Positions 34,361 to 48,705 are shown, counted from the stretch's first letter. The stretch: DNA of 64,000 nucleotides from Leptodactylus fallax (GCA_947044405.1 CAMRHE010000355.1:558001-622000), one strand, 5' to 3'. A program made the numbers and translations. The notes: a model not told the origin generated them from the letters alone.

Positions 34361-35936
34361 CAACCCCAATTCCAAAGAAGTTGGGATGTTGTGTAAAACA
34401 AATAAAAACAGAATACGATTTGCAAATCCTTTTCAACCTATATTCAATTGAATATACTACAAAAGACAAGATATTTAATGTTCAAACAGATAACCTTTGT
34501 TTTTTTGCAAATATTCACTCATTTTGAATTTGATGCCTGCATTACGTTCCAAAAAAGCTGGGACAGGGGCATGTTTACCACTGTGTTACATCACCTTTCC
34601 TTTTAGCAATACTCAATAAGCGTTTGGGAACTGAGGATACTAGTTGTTGAAGCTTTGTAGGTGGAATTCTTTCCCATTCTTGCTTGATGTACAACTTTAG
34701 TTGCTCAACAGTCCGGGGTATCTGCTGTCGTATTTTGCACTTCATAATGCGCCCCACATTTTCAATGGAAAACAGGTCTGGACTGTAGGCAGGCCAGTCT
34801 AGTACCCGCACTCTTACTACGAAACCACACTGTTGTAACACGTGCAGAATGTGGCTTGGCATTGTCTTGCTGAAATAAGCAGGGACGTCCGTGAAAAGAC
34901 GTCACTTCGATGGCAGCATATGTTGCTCCAAACCTGTATGTACCTTTCAGCTTTAATGGTGCCTTCACAGATGTGCAAGTTACCCATGCCATGGGCACTA
35001 ACACACCCCCATACCATCAGAGATGCTGGCTTTTGAACTTTGCGCTGATAGCAATCCGGACAGCCCTTTTCCTCTTTGGCCCGGAGGACACAACGTCCAT
35101 GATTTCCAAAAACAATTGTGGACTCGACATACTACAGGACACTTTTCCACTTTGCGTCAGTCCATCTCAGATGAGCTCGGGCCCAGAGAAGCCGGCGGCG
35201 TTCCTGGGTATTGTTGATATATGACTTTTGCTTTGCATGGTAGAGTTTTAACTTCCACTTGTAGATGTAGCGACGAACTGTGTTCACTGACAATGGTTTA
35301 ATGAAGTGTTCCTGAGCCCATGAGGTAATATCAGTTACAGAATGATGTCGGCTTTTAATGCAGTGCCGCCTGAGGGATCAAAGGTCACAGTCATTCAATG
35401 TTGGTTTTCGGCCTTGCCGCTTACTTGCAGAGATTTGTCCAGATTCTCTGACTCTCTTGATGATATTTATGGATTATAGAAGATGAAATCCCTAAATTCC
35501 TTGCAATTGTACATTGAGAAATGTTGTTTAAACTGTTGGACTGTTTGCTCACGCAGTTGTTCACAAAGTGGTGAACCTCGCCCCACCCTTGCTTGTGAAC
35601 TGAGTCTTTCGGGGATGCTCCATTTATACCCAATCATGACACTCACCTGTTTGCAATTAACCTGTTCACCTCTGGATTACTCCAAACAGGGTTTTTTTGA
35701 GAATTTCTCCCCTTTCTTTTGTCGCCCGTCCCAGCTTTTTTGGAACGTGTTGCAGGCATCAAATTCAAAATGAGTGAATATTTGCAAAAAAACAAAAGTT
35801 TATCTGTTTGAACATATAATATCTTGTCTTTGTAGTGTATTCAATTGAATATAGGTTGAAAAGGATTTGGAAATCTTCGTATTCTGTTTTTATCTATGTT
35901 TTACACAACGTCCCAACTTCATTGGAATTGGGGTTG
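34361..35936 (-). mobile_element. Tc1-type transposon with ~200-bp TIRs in TOPAZ1 intron
   Basis: 1,576 bp between TA at 34359-34360 and 35937-35938. The ends CAACCCCAATTCCAAAGAAG and their complement continue inward as matching TIRs through TTTGCAAATCCTTTTCAACC and beyond. Both ends appear intact; the transposase does not. Confidence 0.88.
34575..35633 (-). pseudogene. Tc1-type transposase of the 34.4-kb element
   Basis: Minus-strand pieces: [20 protein letters not shown] in one frame, [20 protein letters not shown] (second catalytic Asp) in another, and VRVLDWPAYSPDLFSIENV (final Glu) through LQQLVSSVPKRLLSIAKRKG in a third. PDLFSIENV replaces the usual PDLNPIEN. The N-terminal DNA-binding half toward 35630 is broken by stops. 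Confidence 0.8.
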
Positions 35937-36203
35937 TAATAGTAATTGGCACATGTAACAGTCATCATTCATGTTATCTACTGCTCACAGACAAATGGTA
36001 ATACTCCCAGAACCATTCGCCAGGACTGTGGCACTGTTTTTGGTATAAATCACCTGGCAGATGAGTAGGCTTGGTAAAGAGATGCTGAATGTGTTTTCTC
36101 TTAAGAATTTAAAGATAAACAAAAACCTTTGCACATAGATCAGCAATGATGCCATGTGCATGTGCTGGAGATAAAATTAGAGGACAACTAATGGCAAACA
36201 TCA

Positions 36204-37811
<1,608 letters not shown>

Positions 37812-40800
37812 TGTTTAATCAAATTTATTAAAGTTTTGCAATATGAACAGAAGAAAAGGGGAGGGGGGTACAATGCCATAGCATCAGTATCAATTAAGAC
37901 AGGGGGGTCACCCAAGCCACCCTGTTCATAGATAAGGCACAGTAGTAAAAGATTAGGTGAAGGGCTGGCGAGGCCCACAATATGGAAATCGACAATGAAT
38001 AACACAGTGGCATCTAATATAACTGTAACAATAGGTGGGTGAAGACTGAGAACAAAAATACAACTGTAGAGAGCCACCACAGGACCACACACCTAACAGT
38101 AGATTAAGACAAACGTTGAAAGGGAGGAGGGTCATAGGAAGTACACTGTGTATGGGACACATAAAACCACAGACACTTCTAGGACAGAGGGGACACACTG
38201 GGGCAAGAGTGGGGGGAATGGAAGGGAAAATTTGGTTATGGAGAGCAGCCGGACACTGCACCAACAGAGGAGCAAAGCAACCCCACATCAAGAAAAGAAA
38301 GAGAACTCCGAGGACTCCTGGAACATCATCCACGGCCGCCAGAGGGACTCAAATTTAGAGGGGGTCGGGCGAGTCCTCGGCCACCAGAGCCTCCATTCTC
38401 CTGATAAGGAGAAGCTCCTGAAGAAACTCCACCAGGGTAGGCGCGGCAGTACCGCGCCAATGCCTGGGAATGACTGTTCTGGCGGCGGTGAGGAAATGTC
38501 GCAAGAGGTCCTTCTTAACGGTATGATGGAGATAAATGCAAGCTGGGGCGAGGGTGTAACAGATCTGCCACTCACTTTAGCATAAAGCGTAAAAACGGCA
38601 TCCCAAAAGGGCTTGAGGGCAGCGCATTCCCACCAAATATGATACAAGGTGCCTCTTTCGGAACCACAGCGCCAACACTGGTCAGAAACACTAGGGTAGA
38701 TCCTATGCAAGAGGTCAGGACAGCGGGTCAGTATTTTGTAGTTCTTTTACTGAGCACCGCAGGGCAACGGGAGTTTATGCGTGTACAGGAAGGACTTATC
38801 CCAGTCGGCAGTGGAGAAGCAGGTACCAAGGTCAGATTCCCAGGGGCCAATGTAGGAGGGGGGCCCGGGTGTAGAGTCCTGGAAGAAGATACCATAAAGA
38901 ACAGAGCGGGCACGCGGAGTGGTGTCAGTCTGGGAAAGGGCAAACTCCAGGTCGGTTAGAGAATATGAGAGCGTGGGAAGCAGGGAGAACATCCGGATAA
39001 AGGCAGTGAGCTGGCCCTATTCTAACCAAGACAAACGGAGATTGGGATGGGAAGCTTGCAACTGTGCCAGAGAGGGAAGGGAAGCGCTGTCTGTGACCTG
39101 ATGTAGGCAAACATCGTCCCTGGCCAGCCAGCAAAGGAATTTGTCAGCGGAGCAACCCGGGGGGAACATTGGATTTCGGAACAGAGGGCTGAGGAGGGCC
39201 GGGACCCTGGTTATGCGGCCACCCGCACTTATGGAGTCCCAAGTCTTGAGGAAGTGGGAGGATAGAATGGAGTATCTGATAGCGCTGGGGCAAAAATGAG
39301 ATGGAACCCAAGGTAGGGAGGGGAGGTGGGCCGAAAGCAAGTCGGCCTCTGTAGAGACCCACTGCTTTCCCCCCCCCAGTCAAAGAGGCGCAACAGTACT
39401 GTCGCGGTAGTATAGTCAAGGATCAGGCAGGCCCGCACCGCCACAGAGTTTACGGCGCGTCAGCATCCGGAAGCGCAACCTGCTTCGCACTGCTCCCCAC
39501 ACAAACCTCCCAAACAGTCTGAGCACGAGCAAAAAATAGAGCATGGTATTGGAAAGGGCAGAGCTTGGAACACATAATAAACAGGGCATGACATCCATTT
39601 TCAGCACGTTGATGCGACCGAACCAGGAGAGCATGAGGGAACCATATTTCCGCAGGTCTGTCGAAAGGGATTTAAGGATCGGTAAGTAATTAAGGCAGTA
39701 GAGAAGGGTGAGGTCTGAAGGGACGTGGATCCCGAGATATTTAATGGAGGTAAGGTGCCATTTGAAGGGGAAATAGTTTGCTAGGAGGGCTGATTCCGCT
39801 GAGGGCAAGGTGATATTGAGGACCTCACTCTTGGAGAGGTTCACCTTGAAATTGCTCAGGTGGCCAAAGCGACGGAACTCGCGCAGAATGGATGGAAAGC
39901 CGTTTTGACCTGTCGGTTGCCCAGCTGCAAACCATGGACACTAGAACAGTTCCGTAAGGCTGTCGCTAGGTGTTCCATGACTAGTGCGTATAAAAGAGGG
40001 GACAAGGGGCAACCCTGCCACGTGCCATTCCAAACCAGAAAAGAGTTGGAGAGAAGCCTGTTGACCCGCACCTTTGCCGACGCGTCACCGTAAAGAGAAA
40101 GCACCTTACCCAGGAACCCCGGCCTGAAATAAAGCCAACCTGATCAGTGTGAATAAGGCCCGGCATTAAAGGGGACAGACGATTAGCCAGCAATTTGGCA
40201 AATAATTTGATGTCAATGTTGAGCAGGGAAATCGGGCGATAACTGGCACAGCAGGACGGATCTTTTCCAGGTTTGGGGAGAACCATAATGAGGGCCGATA
40301 GGGATTGGGAGGTAAACGGAGTGGTGTCATCGATACTATTAAAGACACGGGCCATAATTGGAGAGAGGTGGTCTCGGAAGGACTTGTAAAATCTGGGGGT
40401 AAACCCATCGGGGCCAGGGGATTTGCTCGAGGTGGAAGATTGAATGGCGAGGGAGACCTCCTCTTCGGTAAAAGGGTCCTCAAGAAGCTCTCTATCCGAG
40501 GGAGTGATAGTGGGAAGAGAGGTCTCGACAACATACTCCCAGATTTTCTCACTAAGAGAGTCCGGGGCAAGATCGGCATATTGCCCACGAATGTTATAGA
40601 GGTTGTGGTAAAAGGAACGAAATGCCTCCGCGATGTCTGCTGGGTTATGGACCGATCGCCCAGGGCCTTTACTAATCCAGGGGATGTACGTGGGGGTATT
40701 GCAAGGATGTAGGCGACGCGCGAGGGAACAGTTACACTTATCCGCGAACTCATAATAATGTTTCCGGACACGGTTACGGAAGAGCATGTTCATCTCGTCT

Positions 40801-41132
40801 AAGTGGGCTTGAAGCTCCTCTCTAGCATTGAGGAGCTACGTGAAGTCCGCCTGAGAGCAGGAACGTTTAAGTTACACTTCAAGGGAATGAATCTTGGCTA
40901 GCTGCGAGGAGACCCACACCGCCCGCTCTTTTTTAAGACGTGCACCATGTTTAATCAGGACGCCCCGGAGCACACATTTTAGCGCCTCCCACTGTAGAGG
41001 AAGTGATGTCGAGTTCTGAGCGTGATCAATACCAAAGTTCCTGATCGCAGCGCCGACGTCCGCGCGGTAAGTGGTGTCTTTTAAAAGGCTGTTCAGACAC
41101 CAGGTGATGGGACGGCACACGAGTCCCAGAAC
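37812..41132 (-). mobile_element. 5'-truncated L1 in TOPAZ1 intron (sense)
   Basis: 3,321 bp bounded by a 15-bp duplication CCATGGTACTTTTTA (37797-37811 and 41133-41147). It lacks ORF1 and the endonuclease and begins in the linker WEALKCVLRGVLIKHGARLK. The 3' end is at the left with AATAAATTTGATTAAACA. It has the same transcriptional direction as TOPAZ1 and lies in the 8.6-kb intron. Confidence 0.9.
38288..41120 (-). pseudogene. L1 ORF2, partial and disrupted
   Basis: The best frame (40793-40105) gives RTEEEV-type text [65 protein letters not shown] and [10 protein letters not shown]. The motif A region (AEKAFDRV) is missing near 40105-40135. Motif B reads [20 protein letters not shown], with Trp where Arg is usual. 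YADD is lost in a frameshift near 39860. LSKSEVLNITLPSA and IKYLGIHVPSDLTLL follow. The C-terminal zinc-like block SDQCWRCGSERGTLYHIWWE is at 38690-38630. Confidence 0.85.
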
Positions 41133-41277
41133 CCATGGTACTTTTTAAATGCAACACGTCAGCAAGATCATACCAATTTAAGTACAGGCGCAAGGCCTTG
41201 GTGACAGCTCTTACAATCCTAGTTATGTTTTAACCTATGGCTTTTCAGAGGAAAAAAAAAAAATGTATATATTTACA

Positions 41278-41645
41278 GGTGCATCTCAATAAATTAGAAT
41301 ATTTTTGAAATGTTCATTCATCTCAGTAATACAATTCATAATCAGCGTCTTCCATGATTGTGTATCCTACTGAACCAGACTGAGGGACCATTTAAAGGCT
41401 TAGGAAACCTTGGCAGGTGACACACTGAATTTACAATACTGAACTTTTTTACAATATTCTAATTTTCTTAGATTTGGGTTTTCACTACCTGTAATGCACA
41501 ATCAACATTTACAGAAATAAAACACTTGAAATAGAACACTCTGTGTGTAAAGAATCTAGAAAATATAGGAGGTCACTTTTTTAATTAAATTACTGAAAGA
41601 AATAAATGTTGTTTCAAAGATATTCTAATTTACTGAGATGCACCA
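41278..41645. repeat. MITE with Tc1-like termini
   Basis: AGGTGCATCTCAATAAATTA GAATAT at the left pairs with ATATTCTAATTTACTGAGAT GCACC at the right. The TIRs are about 26 bases with one change, 368 bp apart. No transposase; probably a deletion derivative of a Tc1/mariner-type element. Confidence 0.75.
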
Positions 41646-42369
41646 GTAGGTGTGTGGGAGTAGAATTTATTAAAGGCTTTACACTACTTCTGAATACCGA
41701 AGAGTCATGAATTATGGTTCAAGCTATATTTGTCATAATTTGCAGCTCTTCATACTATTCTTCCACTTTTCAAAAACAGCACACACCTAGGAAGATTTAC
41801 TTTTATTTGTGCAAGGACAGCCAAGGAGGTGCTTATATCATTAAAAGGCACAAGCATCAAAACAAGTTTGGTGCAAAGTACTTTGGTGCAATGTATGGAT
41901 TGAGACTGGTCAAGGAAAAGCCACTATTAATGGGAACATTGATTTGAACTCCCCAAATAATCAATACCCCACAGTTAATCTCATGTGTAGTCCAAAGGTG
42001 TCCTTATAATGCCTCTGAAAATGAACTTCTTCAAATTAGGTGTATTGACGTGAGATCTCGACTTATTCTTTAGTTCTCCACCCCTTGACTTGAAACACCT
42101 GATTTGAATATGAAATAAATAATTTTCATAGGAAGATAGAAGCACCAAGTTGCATCAGTTCTCAGCCACTCACTGGCTGTATTGCTCATGTGAAGACCAA
42201 AAGGTCAGGAACACTAGGAATCTGAACTGAGACGCTCTGCATTCTTCTCTGTTTGGCCAGGAATCCATCTTACTGTGTTATTTTGATTCCGGTGACCATT
42301 AAGCAGAAACTAACAGAGATGGAGGGACCCCTAGCCCTGACAGAGTGGGCTTTAGACTATCTACTAGAC
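41646..42369. other. Intronic non-coding stretch
   Basis: TOPAZ1 intron; no confident exon or element. A short frame at 41714-41947 has no family motif. Confidence 0.35.
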
Positions 42370-42975
42370 AGGCCACAGTTTGTTAAATGAGAAACATTAA
42401 TCAGACCTGGTGCAGAGCTGTGTTAGTTCCCCACAAGGGACTGTGCTGTCCCCATTTTGGTTTGTGATCTACATATCGTACAATAGGCAGAGCTCAAGGT
42501 TCTGTCACCTACAGAAACTCTCAGATGACTCAGTACTAGTGGGATGTGTCAGAGAGGGAGCTGACAGGTGCTGTATCCAAGTTTGTCAAATGGAGCCAGG
42601 TAAATGGGCTCCTACTTAATGCTACTAAAACAAGATGATCATAAGATTCAATAGAAGGCACCTGGACGTGCAGTCACTAATGATTGATGGACAGACGATT
42701 GAGACAATTGACAACTACAAATACTTGGAAGTTCATATAGATAGAACGGTTAGAATGGCGGAAGCAAGTGAACACGGTATGTGAAAAAGGAAACAGCAGT
42801 CTCTACTTTCTGAAGAGGTTGTACTCCTTTAACGTACGCAGTAAAGGAGGGGGACAGAAGGACTAGAAAAGAAAGCCAGTTCTGTACCTGGCATCCCTCT
42901 AATCAGCTTCTTGTAGACCGTAGAGAAAAGAACTCTGGGGATAAGTTGGAATACATCATGCAGAACCTAGGATAG
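42370..42975 (+). mobile_element. Rex1/L2-type LINE fragment, degenerate
   Basis: With several frame changes the plus strand gives SSPQGTVLSPFWFVIYIS, CHLQKLSDDSVLVGCV (catalytic SDD), NGLLLNATKT-like text, then SLMIDGQTIETIDNYKYLE and SNSSLYFLKRLYSFNVR. This order (RT motifs B and C, then YKYLGV and KKG-SRLYFLKRL) is that of the Rex1/L2 type. It is more decayed than the 11.9-kb copy and may be a different family. Confidence 0.7.
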
Positions 42976-43043
42976 ATCATTGGGGAAAGGGAAGGGGGGG
43001 GGGGTACTGGACCGTGAAGGGACAAATGACTATACTCCCTTAA

Positions 43044-43851
43044 CCCATAGACGTGGCTAATCTGGCTATTTACGTCACTTTACCTGATACCCCATGCTAC
43101 AGTTACATTAATTAACGTCAAAAACCTGTGATTTACAACTTCTCCTGTAGGAGTGATAAGTGCCGGCATCTCCATGCTAAAGTTACTGTCGGGAGTTACA
43201 CTGTGATAAGACAAGCTTTTAGGACTTTTATCAACAAAATTTAACTCTTTATAGTGATCATAGTAAAGTGAAACTGCCTTTGCATTCACATTGTGCTAGC
43301 AAAACTTGCTCCTCTGCCAGGCCCCCACCATCACCTACTTCCTGGATGTTTGCTCTGTCTCAGCAGGGAGCCTAGCTAGAGAACACAAGCAGTTTACAGC
43401 CCTCTACTATACTAAACTACTGGTTGATTTAGACATGGACCAGGGGTCCAGAAAATAAGCCATGCTGGATATAAAACCTAATTTTTTTTGTTTAGAAACT
43501 AGATAAGTGTGTAGCCCCTGTGATCAGAAGAACTAAAAAGTCTAATTTTAATATGTTTATATGCAATGGTATATATAAAAACTATTTTGTTTTGTTTTAG
43601 GTAAAAGCAGCAAAATTTAATTTTTTTTCACATTTTATAACATTCTTCCACTTCTAGTGAAAAAAAATGCAAAACTTGGTTAACAAATAATACTACTTAT
43701 TTTAAGCCTTATGTGTCCTGAAAAAAACATGGTAAAAATAGTTGAGATATGCAAAGCCATTAAAAAGATATTGCAGTGTAAATCAGTGCATACCAAAGTG
43801 CTAAATTTGGACTGAGTATTGGGGCATTAATGACACTTGGTCCTGAAAGGG
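43044..43851. repeat. Possible TTAA-flanked element
   Basis: TTAA occurs at 43040-43043 and 43852-43855. The left text CCCATAGACGTGG and the complement of the right text CCCTTTCAGGACC share only the CCC start and general layout. The interior is non-coding. The boundaries are plausible but weaker than for the other TTAA elements. Confidence 0.45.
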
Positions 43852-44636
43852 TTAAACAGCAAAAAAGGAATTTATCATTTCTCAACTGTGGGTATTTACT
43901 AGGCAAAACAAGCCAAAAAATTACATGCAACTGAATTTTCTTGTCTTTTATGCTATGTTCACGTCCAGGTGTCTGTCTGTTCTGGTCCTTTGGAGGTCCA
44001 GAACAATGGATACAGGGACCGCTAAAACAGCGGACTATAATGGGATCCGCTGGTTGTCCGCTGTTTAAATTGAAACTGCTGGATGAAAAAGTCACACTTG
44101 CAGCATTTTGTCTGGCAATTGTTGGCGGTCATGGCGGAGAATTTTCAGTAGTTTTTGAAATTATTATTATTTTGTTTTAAAGGCATGACAAATTGGATTT
44201 ATAAAACACACAAAATTTATTAAAGATGTACAATTGTTAACACCAAATATTGCTGCAAATGCATGCCAGCTGTTAAATTCATTTTAATAAATTTGGATAA
44301 AGTTATGCCATTTTTGACAACTCCAAAATGTACACGTTTTGACACCATTAATAAATCTTGCCCATGCTCTCAGATGGTGTACAATGCATCTTTTGCAATG
44401 TGACTGGCATTGTATTACCACTTGCTTTATTTCAGTAAAAATTACATATCAAACAAATTATAGCAAAAAGGCTTTCATCCAAAATGTAATAATTTATACA
44501 GCTATAATCAGGTACATTTCATTTTCTTCCTCTCTACGCTTTACGTGAGTTTTACATGCTTTTCTACAACCATGAATTATACCAGAATAGCCAATACATA
44601 AAGAACTTTTCATGCCCTATTGAAGACAGATATAAA

Positions 44637-44964
44637 AGGGGTTATCAAACTCAAAATGTTTTTATTTAATAGTGCTGCTAGTGGGACAATAAACCAATAA
44701 TCGCCTCTCTTCAGGCTTTGTGCCTGGTGATCACTGAAGCTAATCTCAGGCCTCAGGGGTCACCTCTTCATGAACAGTACGTCACAGCAGTCATGTTCCA
44801 TTTGTGAAGAATCACCACTATGGCCAAACTGGTGACATTAGCCAGAGGCCCTGTATACAGACGAATAGAGCTGCCACTGCTGGAATCTGGGGAGTAGACA
44901 GAGGTGAGTACTGGTTTGTTATCTTTATATCCCCATTACCAGAATTATTAGTTGGACAACGCCT
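44637..44964. mobile_element. TTAA-type MITE 33 bp from a TOPAZ1 splice donor
   Basis: Left AAGGGGTTATCAAACTCAAA and the complement of the right end AGGCGTTGTCCAACTAATAA resemble the termini of the 26463-27251 element. TTAA is intact on the right (44965-44968) and altered on the left. The interior GTGATCACTGAAGC and AGGCCTCAGGGGTCACC resembles part of the 8.6-9.1-kb foldback. Confidence 0.6.
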
Positions 44965-44997
44965 TTAAAAATGTTTTTAAATATAACAGAATGTTAC

Positions 44998-45163
44998 CTT
45001 TTAGTGTCTGCACAGCACCGCCAAGGTTCCCAGATTTGAAGAAAATCTCAACAGCTATATTAACGACATGACATCGTGACACAACGCTATCTTGACCAAG
45101 CAATCCCTTTAAGACTGTGTAATTGATCTTTAGTTCATGCAATTTGTAAATTACTTTTCTTCC
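44998..45163 (-). CDS. TOPAZ1: TOPAZ1 exon
   Basis: Acceptor TTTTGCTTTTAAG, donor GTAACATTCT at 44997. It reads GRKVIYKLHELKINYTVLKG, LLGQDSVVSRCHVVNIAVEI and FFKSGNLGGAVQTLK plus one base of Glu. The GRKVL-KLHELKI and ASRCQIVN-AAEIFLKSG style fits TOPAZ1. 166 bases; with the next exon it restores LKESDW across the junction. Confidence 0.9.
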
Positions 45164-46677
45164 CTTAAAAGCAAAACATCAGACACTGAAACACTTTCAC
45201 GCTCAATAATACTAGGATTAATAATATCATATTAAATCAATGCAACGCTATCACCATTTTTTCAATAGCGCTAAACTGTGGTAAGTCAATCTAGCATACT
45301 TGACAGAAAAGCTCATTTTTTTACAAAAGCTGAATTGTAATTATTTTGCTTATCAGATTCGTATTTTCAATAATGCAACCTACTTATTTTATTTCAATTT
45401 AAAATGTGGTTAATTTCATGTTACCAGATGGCAGTGCATTGTGGAAGTTCAGATGACAGTTACGGGGTACACTGATCATGTACATCCCAAGATCAGTACA
45501 ATTGGTATACCCACTTCATTGTGAATGGTAAAAAGAACATGTAGCTAAAATCTGTTCAAAACCAAAACGATTGGGTATTATACGTTATACTATAGTTTAT
45601 ATAGATTAGAATTGTAAAATTGTGATCAAGTTTTTAAATTCAAATGATTTACAAGACTGGTCTTAAAGCTCTAGTTTTTGAAGCTAAAACCAGGTGTGGA
45701 TTGTAAAAATAGAGACAATATAAAAGGATAGACAATAGGCTTCCTCTTTTTTTTTTTTATTCACGCTGGGTTTTAGCTTAAAAAAACTAAATAAAAAAAA
45801 AAACCTGACAAAACCAAGACGTGTATGGGAAATCTAAAACTTGCTATATAAATTAGCTGTAACCATGGCAAATCTGCCTATTCAAGTATCAACTATATAA
45901 TGTGTTTCAGGGCCTTCCAAAAGATGACAAGAGAAATAAAGGATCAGGTATGTTGGACTTTGACATGTTTGATTTATAGCTAGCATGGAAAATAAACTGC
46001 TGGTAGAAGGGCCTCTGAGTGGCTTATTTTTCTCTATCCATTGAAACAAGTGTGCATGCTTAGCTGAGCCAACAGTGCATGTTTAAGGTGCAGTTGAAAG
46101 GAAACAGAGGGGTATTCTCATCTTAGACATTTTTGGCATAACTACAGGAATCACACCTATTCCCAGAACCGATCTCCCCTGACCCCTATTTTTCCTGCTG
46201 CTATGAGCATGCCTGTATGACTCTCTCCATTCACTTATATGGGATCTCTGTACACAGCTTACACTTTGTCTGTGTGCACCTTTTAAATAGGTCATAACTT
46301 GCTGATCAAGAGAATGGGATAGTATGCATTTCTGCTCCATTCATCTCTATGGGCTGCTGGAGATTGCCAAATACAGTGCTCAGCTATCATTGGAAGTCGC
46401 ATGGAGAATGAATAGAACGGTGAGTTTGCGTGATGTACAGCTCCAATAATATGGGGGAGATTGTACCTCTTAGGTTGGACACACCCCTATGCATGCATCT
46501 TGCTTTGGTGGCACACTCTTTAATAAAAGATGCACTAGCATTGTGGTAACTAAATGATTACATTTATTCATTTACAATAATTATTCACATTAACTATGTA
46601 AATCAACCACAATGTCTATAAATAGAAAGAAACAAAATAGAACAGCAATAAAAAAAGTTACGGTTTCTTACAAATAC
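45164..46677. other. TOPAZ1 intron, mostly unassigned
   Basis: 1,514-bp intron with A/T runs (for example 45748-45760) and no confident element ends. The part near 46090-46400 resembles a frog repeat (GGGGTATTCTCATCTTAGAC) but could not be delimited. Confidence 0.4.
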
Positions 46678-46778
46678 CTTTAGCCACAGTTCTTTATGAT
46701 GATAAAAGAACATGAGAGAAACTCCAATCCTTCCCAGAATATTTTTGTGTATATCATTAAACTTCGGGTTTTTAAATA
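46678..46778 (-). CDS. TOPAZ1: TOPAZ1 exon (small)
   Basis: Acceptor TCTGTTTTACAG, donor GTATTTGTAAG at 46677. It begins with TA of a split Ile codon and reads FKNPKFNDIHKNILGRIGVS and LMFFYHHKELWLK, ending in phase 0 so that the next exon starts GRKV. The LGRIG-S block fits TOPAZ1. 101 bases. Confidence 0.85.
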
Positions 46779-46860
46779 CTGTAAAACAGAAACATGTGAT
46801 TGATTCTATGAACAACTAAAGTTTTTATTCAGCAGCTTTGCTTAAAGTCATGGACAATTA

Positions 46861-47955
46861 CCGTATTTTTCGGACTATCACTTTTTTTTTCTCCCAAATT
46901 TGGGAGGAAAACGGGGGGGTGTCCTATAGTCCAAATGTGGGTGTTAGGGGGGCGGCTTCCTATAGCGGGGCTTCCTGCAGCAGGAAGATTAGGACGATAT
47001 GCAGGCCTTGGGCTTAGGGGAGAGGGTGGCCCAGTGAATCCATCCCGGCAACCGCCGTGCTATTACAGCGGGGTCTGTAAAGATGATGGCGGTCGCCATA
47101 GCTACCGGATCTCCGCTGTAATGTACAGTGGAGACCCGGAGATAATGCCCGTGATCCACTCTGATCGCAGGCATTACTACTTCAAAGCCCCACTACAATA
47201 TAAGAGTAGCCCCAGGGGCCGGTCTCCACCGGCCCCATACCTTTGAAGTTGCAGGGCGGCTCCCGTGCGGTGAGATAGTGGGAGCCGACCTATTCCTGTG
47301 ACAGTCGGGAGCCTTATGAAGGCTCCCAGGCATGACAAAGTAATGTACAGAATCTCCCATAGACTGCAACTTGTATTGCAGCCTATGGGACTTGTAATCA
47401 AATGATTGCAGGTTCAAGCCCCCTGGGGAGGGGAATAATAAAATAGTAAAAAAAAAAAAAAAAGTTTTAAAAAATATAAATAAACTAAAACTTCTTCTAA
47501 ATCACCCCCTTTCTGTAGAATACACATAAAAGTAGAAAATTACTGTGAAAAATACATATTAAGTATCCCTGTGTCCAAAAATGCCCGGTCTACAAACTTA
47601 TAAAAATATTTTTCTGTATGGAGAACGTCGTAGCGGGAAAAAAAAAAAAAATCAAAAAATGCCGAACTGTCATTTTTTTCGCTGTTTCGCCTCCGATTTC
47701 AATAAAAAGTGATCTAAGCAATAGACATTCCCCAAAAAGGCATAACTAAAAAGTACACCTGACCCCGCAAAAAAAGACACCCTATGCATCCCCCATACAG
47801 CTGCAGGGTCACCTGTCAATGTGGCCTTGCAGCAGTTGCAAAACTACAACTCCCATATATTAAATATTTTACCATTTTTTGCTTCAAAATTTTTTTTCCC
47901 ATTTTCCTCCTCTAAAACCTAGGTGCGCTGCATCTTATAGTCAGAAAAAATACGG
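46861..47955. mobile_element. TA-flanked transposon filling a TOPAZ1 intron
   Basis: Left CCGTATTTTTCGGACTAT and right complement CCGTATTTTTTCTGACTATA are inverted ends flanked by TA at 46859-46860 and 47956-47957. The CCGTATTTTTCGGACTATAA terminus is a widespread vertebrate DNA-transposon end. The interior from about 47035 to 47800 is TTAA-type repeat text (GCTATTACAGCGG, GGTATCCCTGTGTCC reversed layout), so the element is composite or nested. No transposase. Confidence 0.72.
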
Positions 47956-48001
47956 TACATATTACATTATCAAAACCTTCCTGTAATTGATGTATACTTA
48001 C

Positions 48002-48176
48002 TAGCATCTGCAAATTCACAATAGGGAATTTCTGGCCTTTCGTTGATTGAATCTTTCATAAGTGCTTCAGCTATGCATCTTGAGAAGTTCTTAAGGTTAG
48101 TTAGGTTTTCACATCCTGCACAGACAGTAAGATACAAAGTTCCTAGTTTCATCCAATCACTGCTGACTTTACAATG
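48002..48176 (-). CDS. TOPAZ1: TOPAZ1 exon
   Basis: Acceptor TATTTTATCTTTCCAG, donor GTAAGTATAC at 48001. It reads HCKVSSDWMKLGTLYLTVCA, GCENLTNLKNFSRCIAEALM and DSINERPEIPYCEFADA plus one base. The HSEVSDDWLKLGMLY and RPEIPFCEFA type text is TOPAZ1-like. 175 bases; starts in phase 0 and ends in phase 1, matching the small exon that follows. Confidence 0.9.
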
Positions 48177-48485
48177 CTGGAAAGATAAAATATAAGTGAC
48201 CATGCAATTTCAGACAATCACAACTGTAAAATACTCTATATACCACCCAGGTCCCCATTGCACAACAGCCTTAAAGGGTATATACACATTCACTGATTAT
48301 TTTTTTTTTTGTTCTTTAATTGTATGTATTTTGGTAATTGGGTTTAATGAAAAGTTCTTTGTTTGGCTTTTTACAGTTTGCATGTATAAGCACTACAAGC
48401 CAAGCCGTAGAATGTAGATTCTATTATGTGAAGCTGACTGCAACAACTTATTCTCCAGCCCTTTTCAGACCTTTCCTGAAAAGTT

Positions 48486-48705
48486 TTTAGGGTGAAACCA
48501 CATGTGGAAAAGCTGCATTTTTGATGCAGATTTTGCGGGTTTTTTTTGTTTTTTTTTGAGTCAAAGCAAAAAGACGCTTCAAAAGGAATGGAAAATATAA
48601 AAAGAAAGGATGTATACTTCTCCCTTCTGGTAAATGCACTCCTGGCTTTGGCCCAAAAAAATAAAATTCATAGCTTTAACCACAACATGTGGCCTTAGCC
48701 TTCAG
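48486..48705. repeat. MITE, hAT-like (copy 2)
   Basis: GGGTGAAACCACATGTGGAA AAGCTGC at the left and AACCACAACATGTGGCCTTA GCC at the right are inverted ends. The interior (GATGCAGATTTTGCG, GAGTCAAAGC) matches 9460-9680. Confidence 0.6.
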
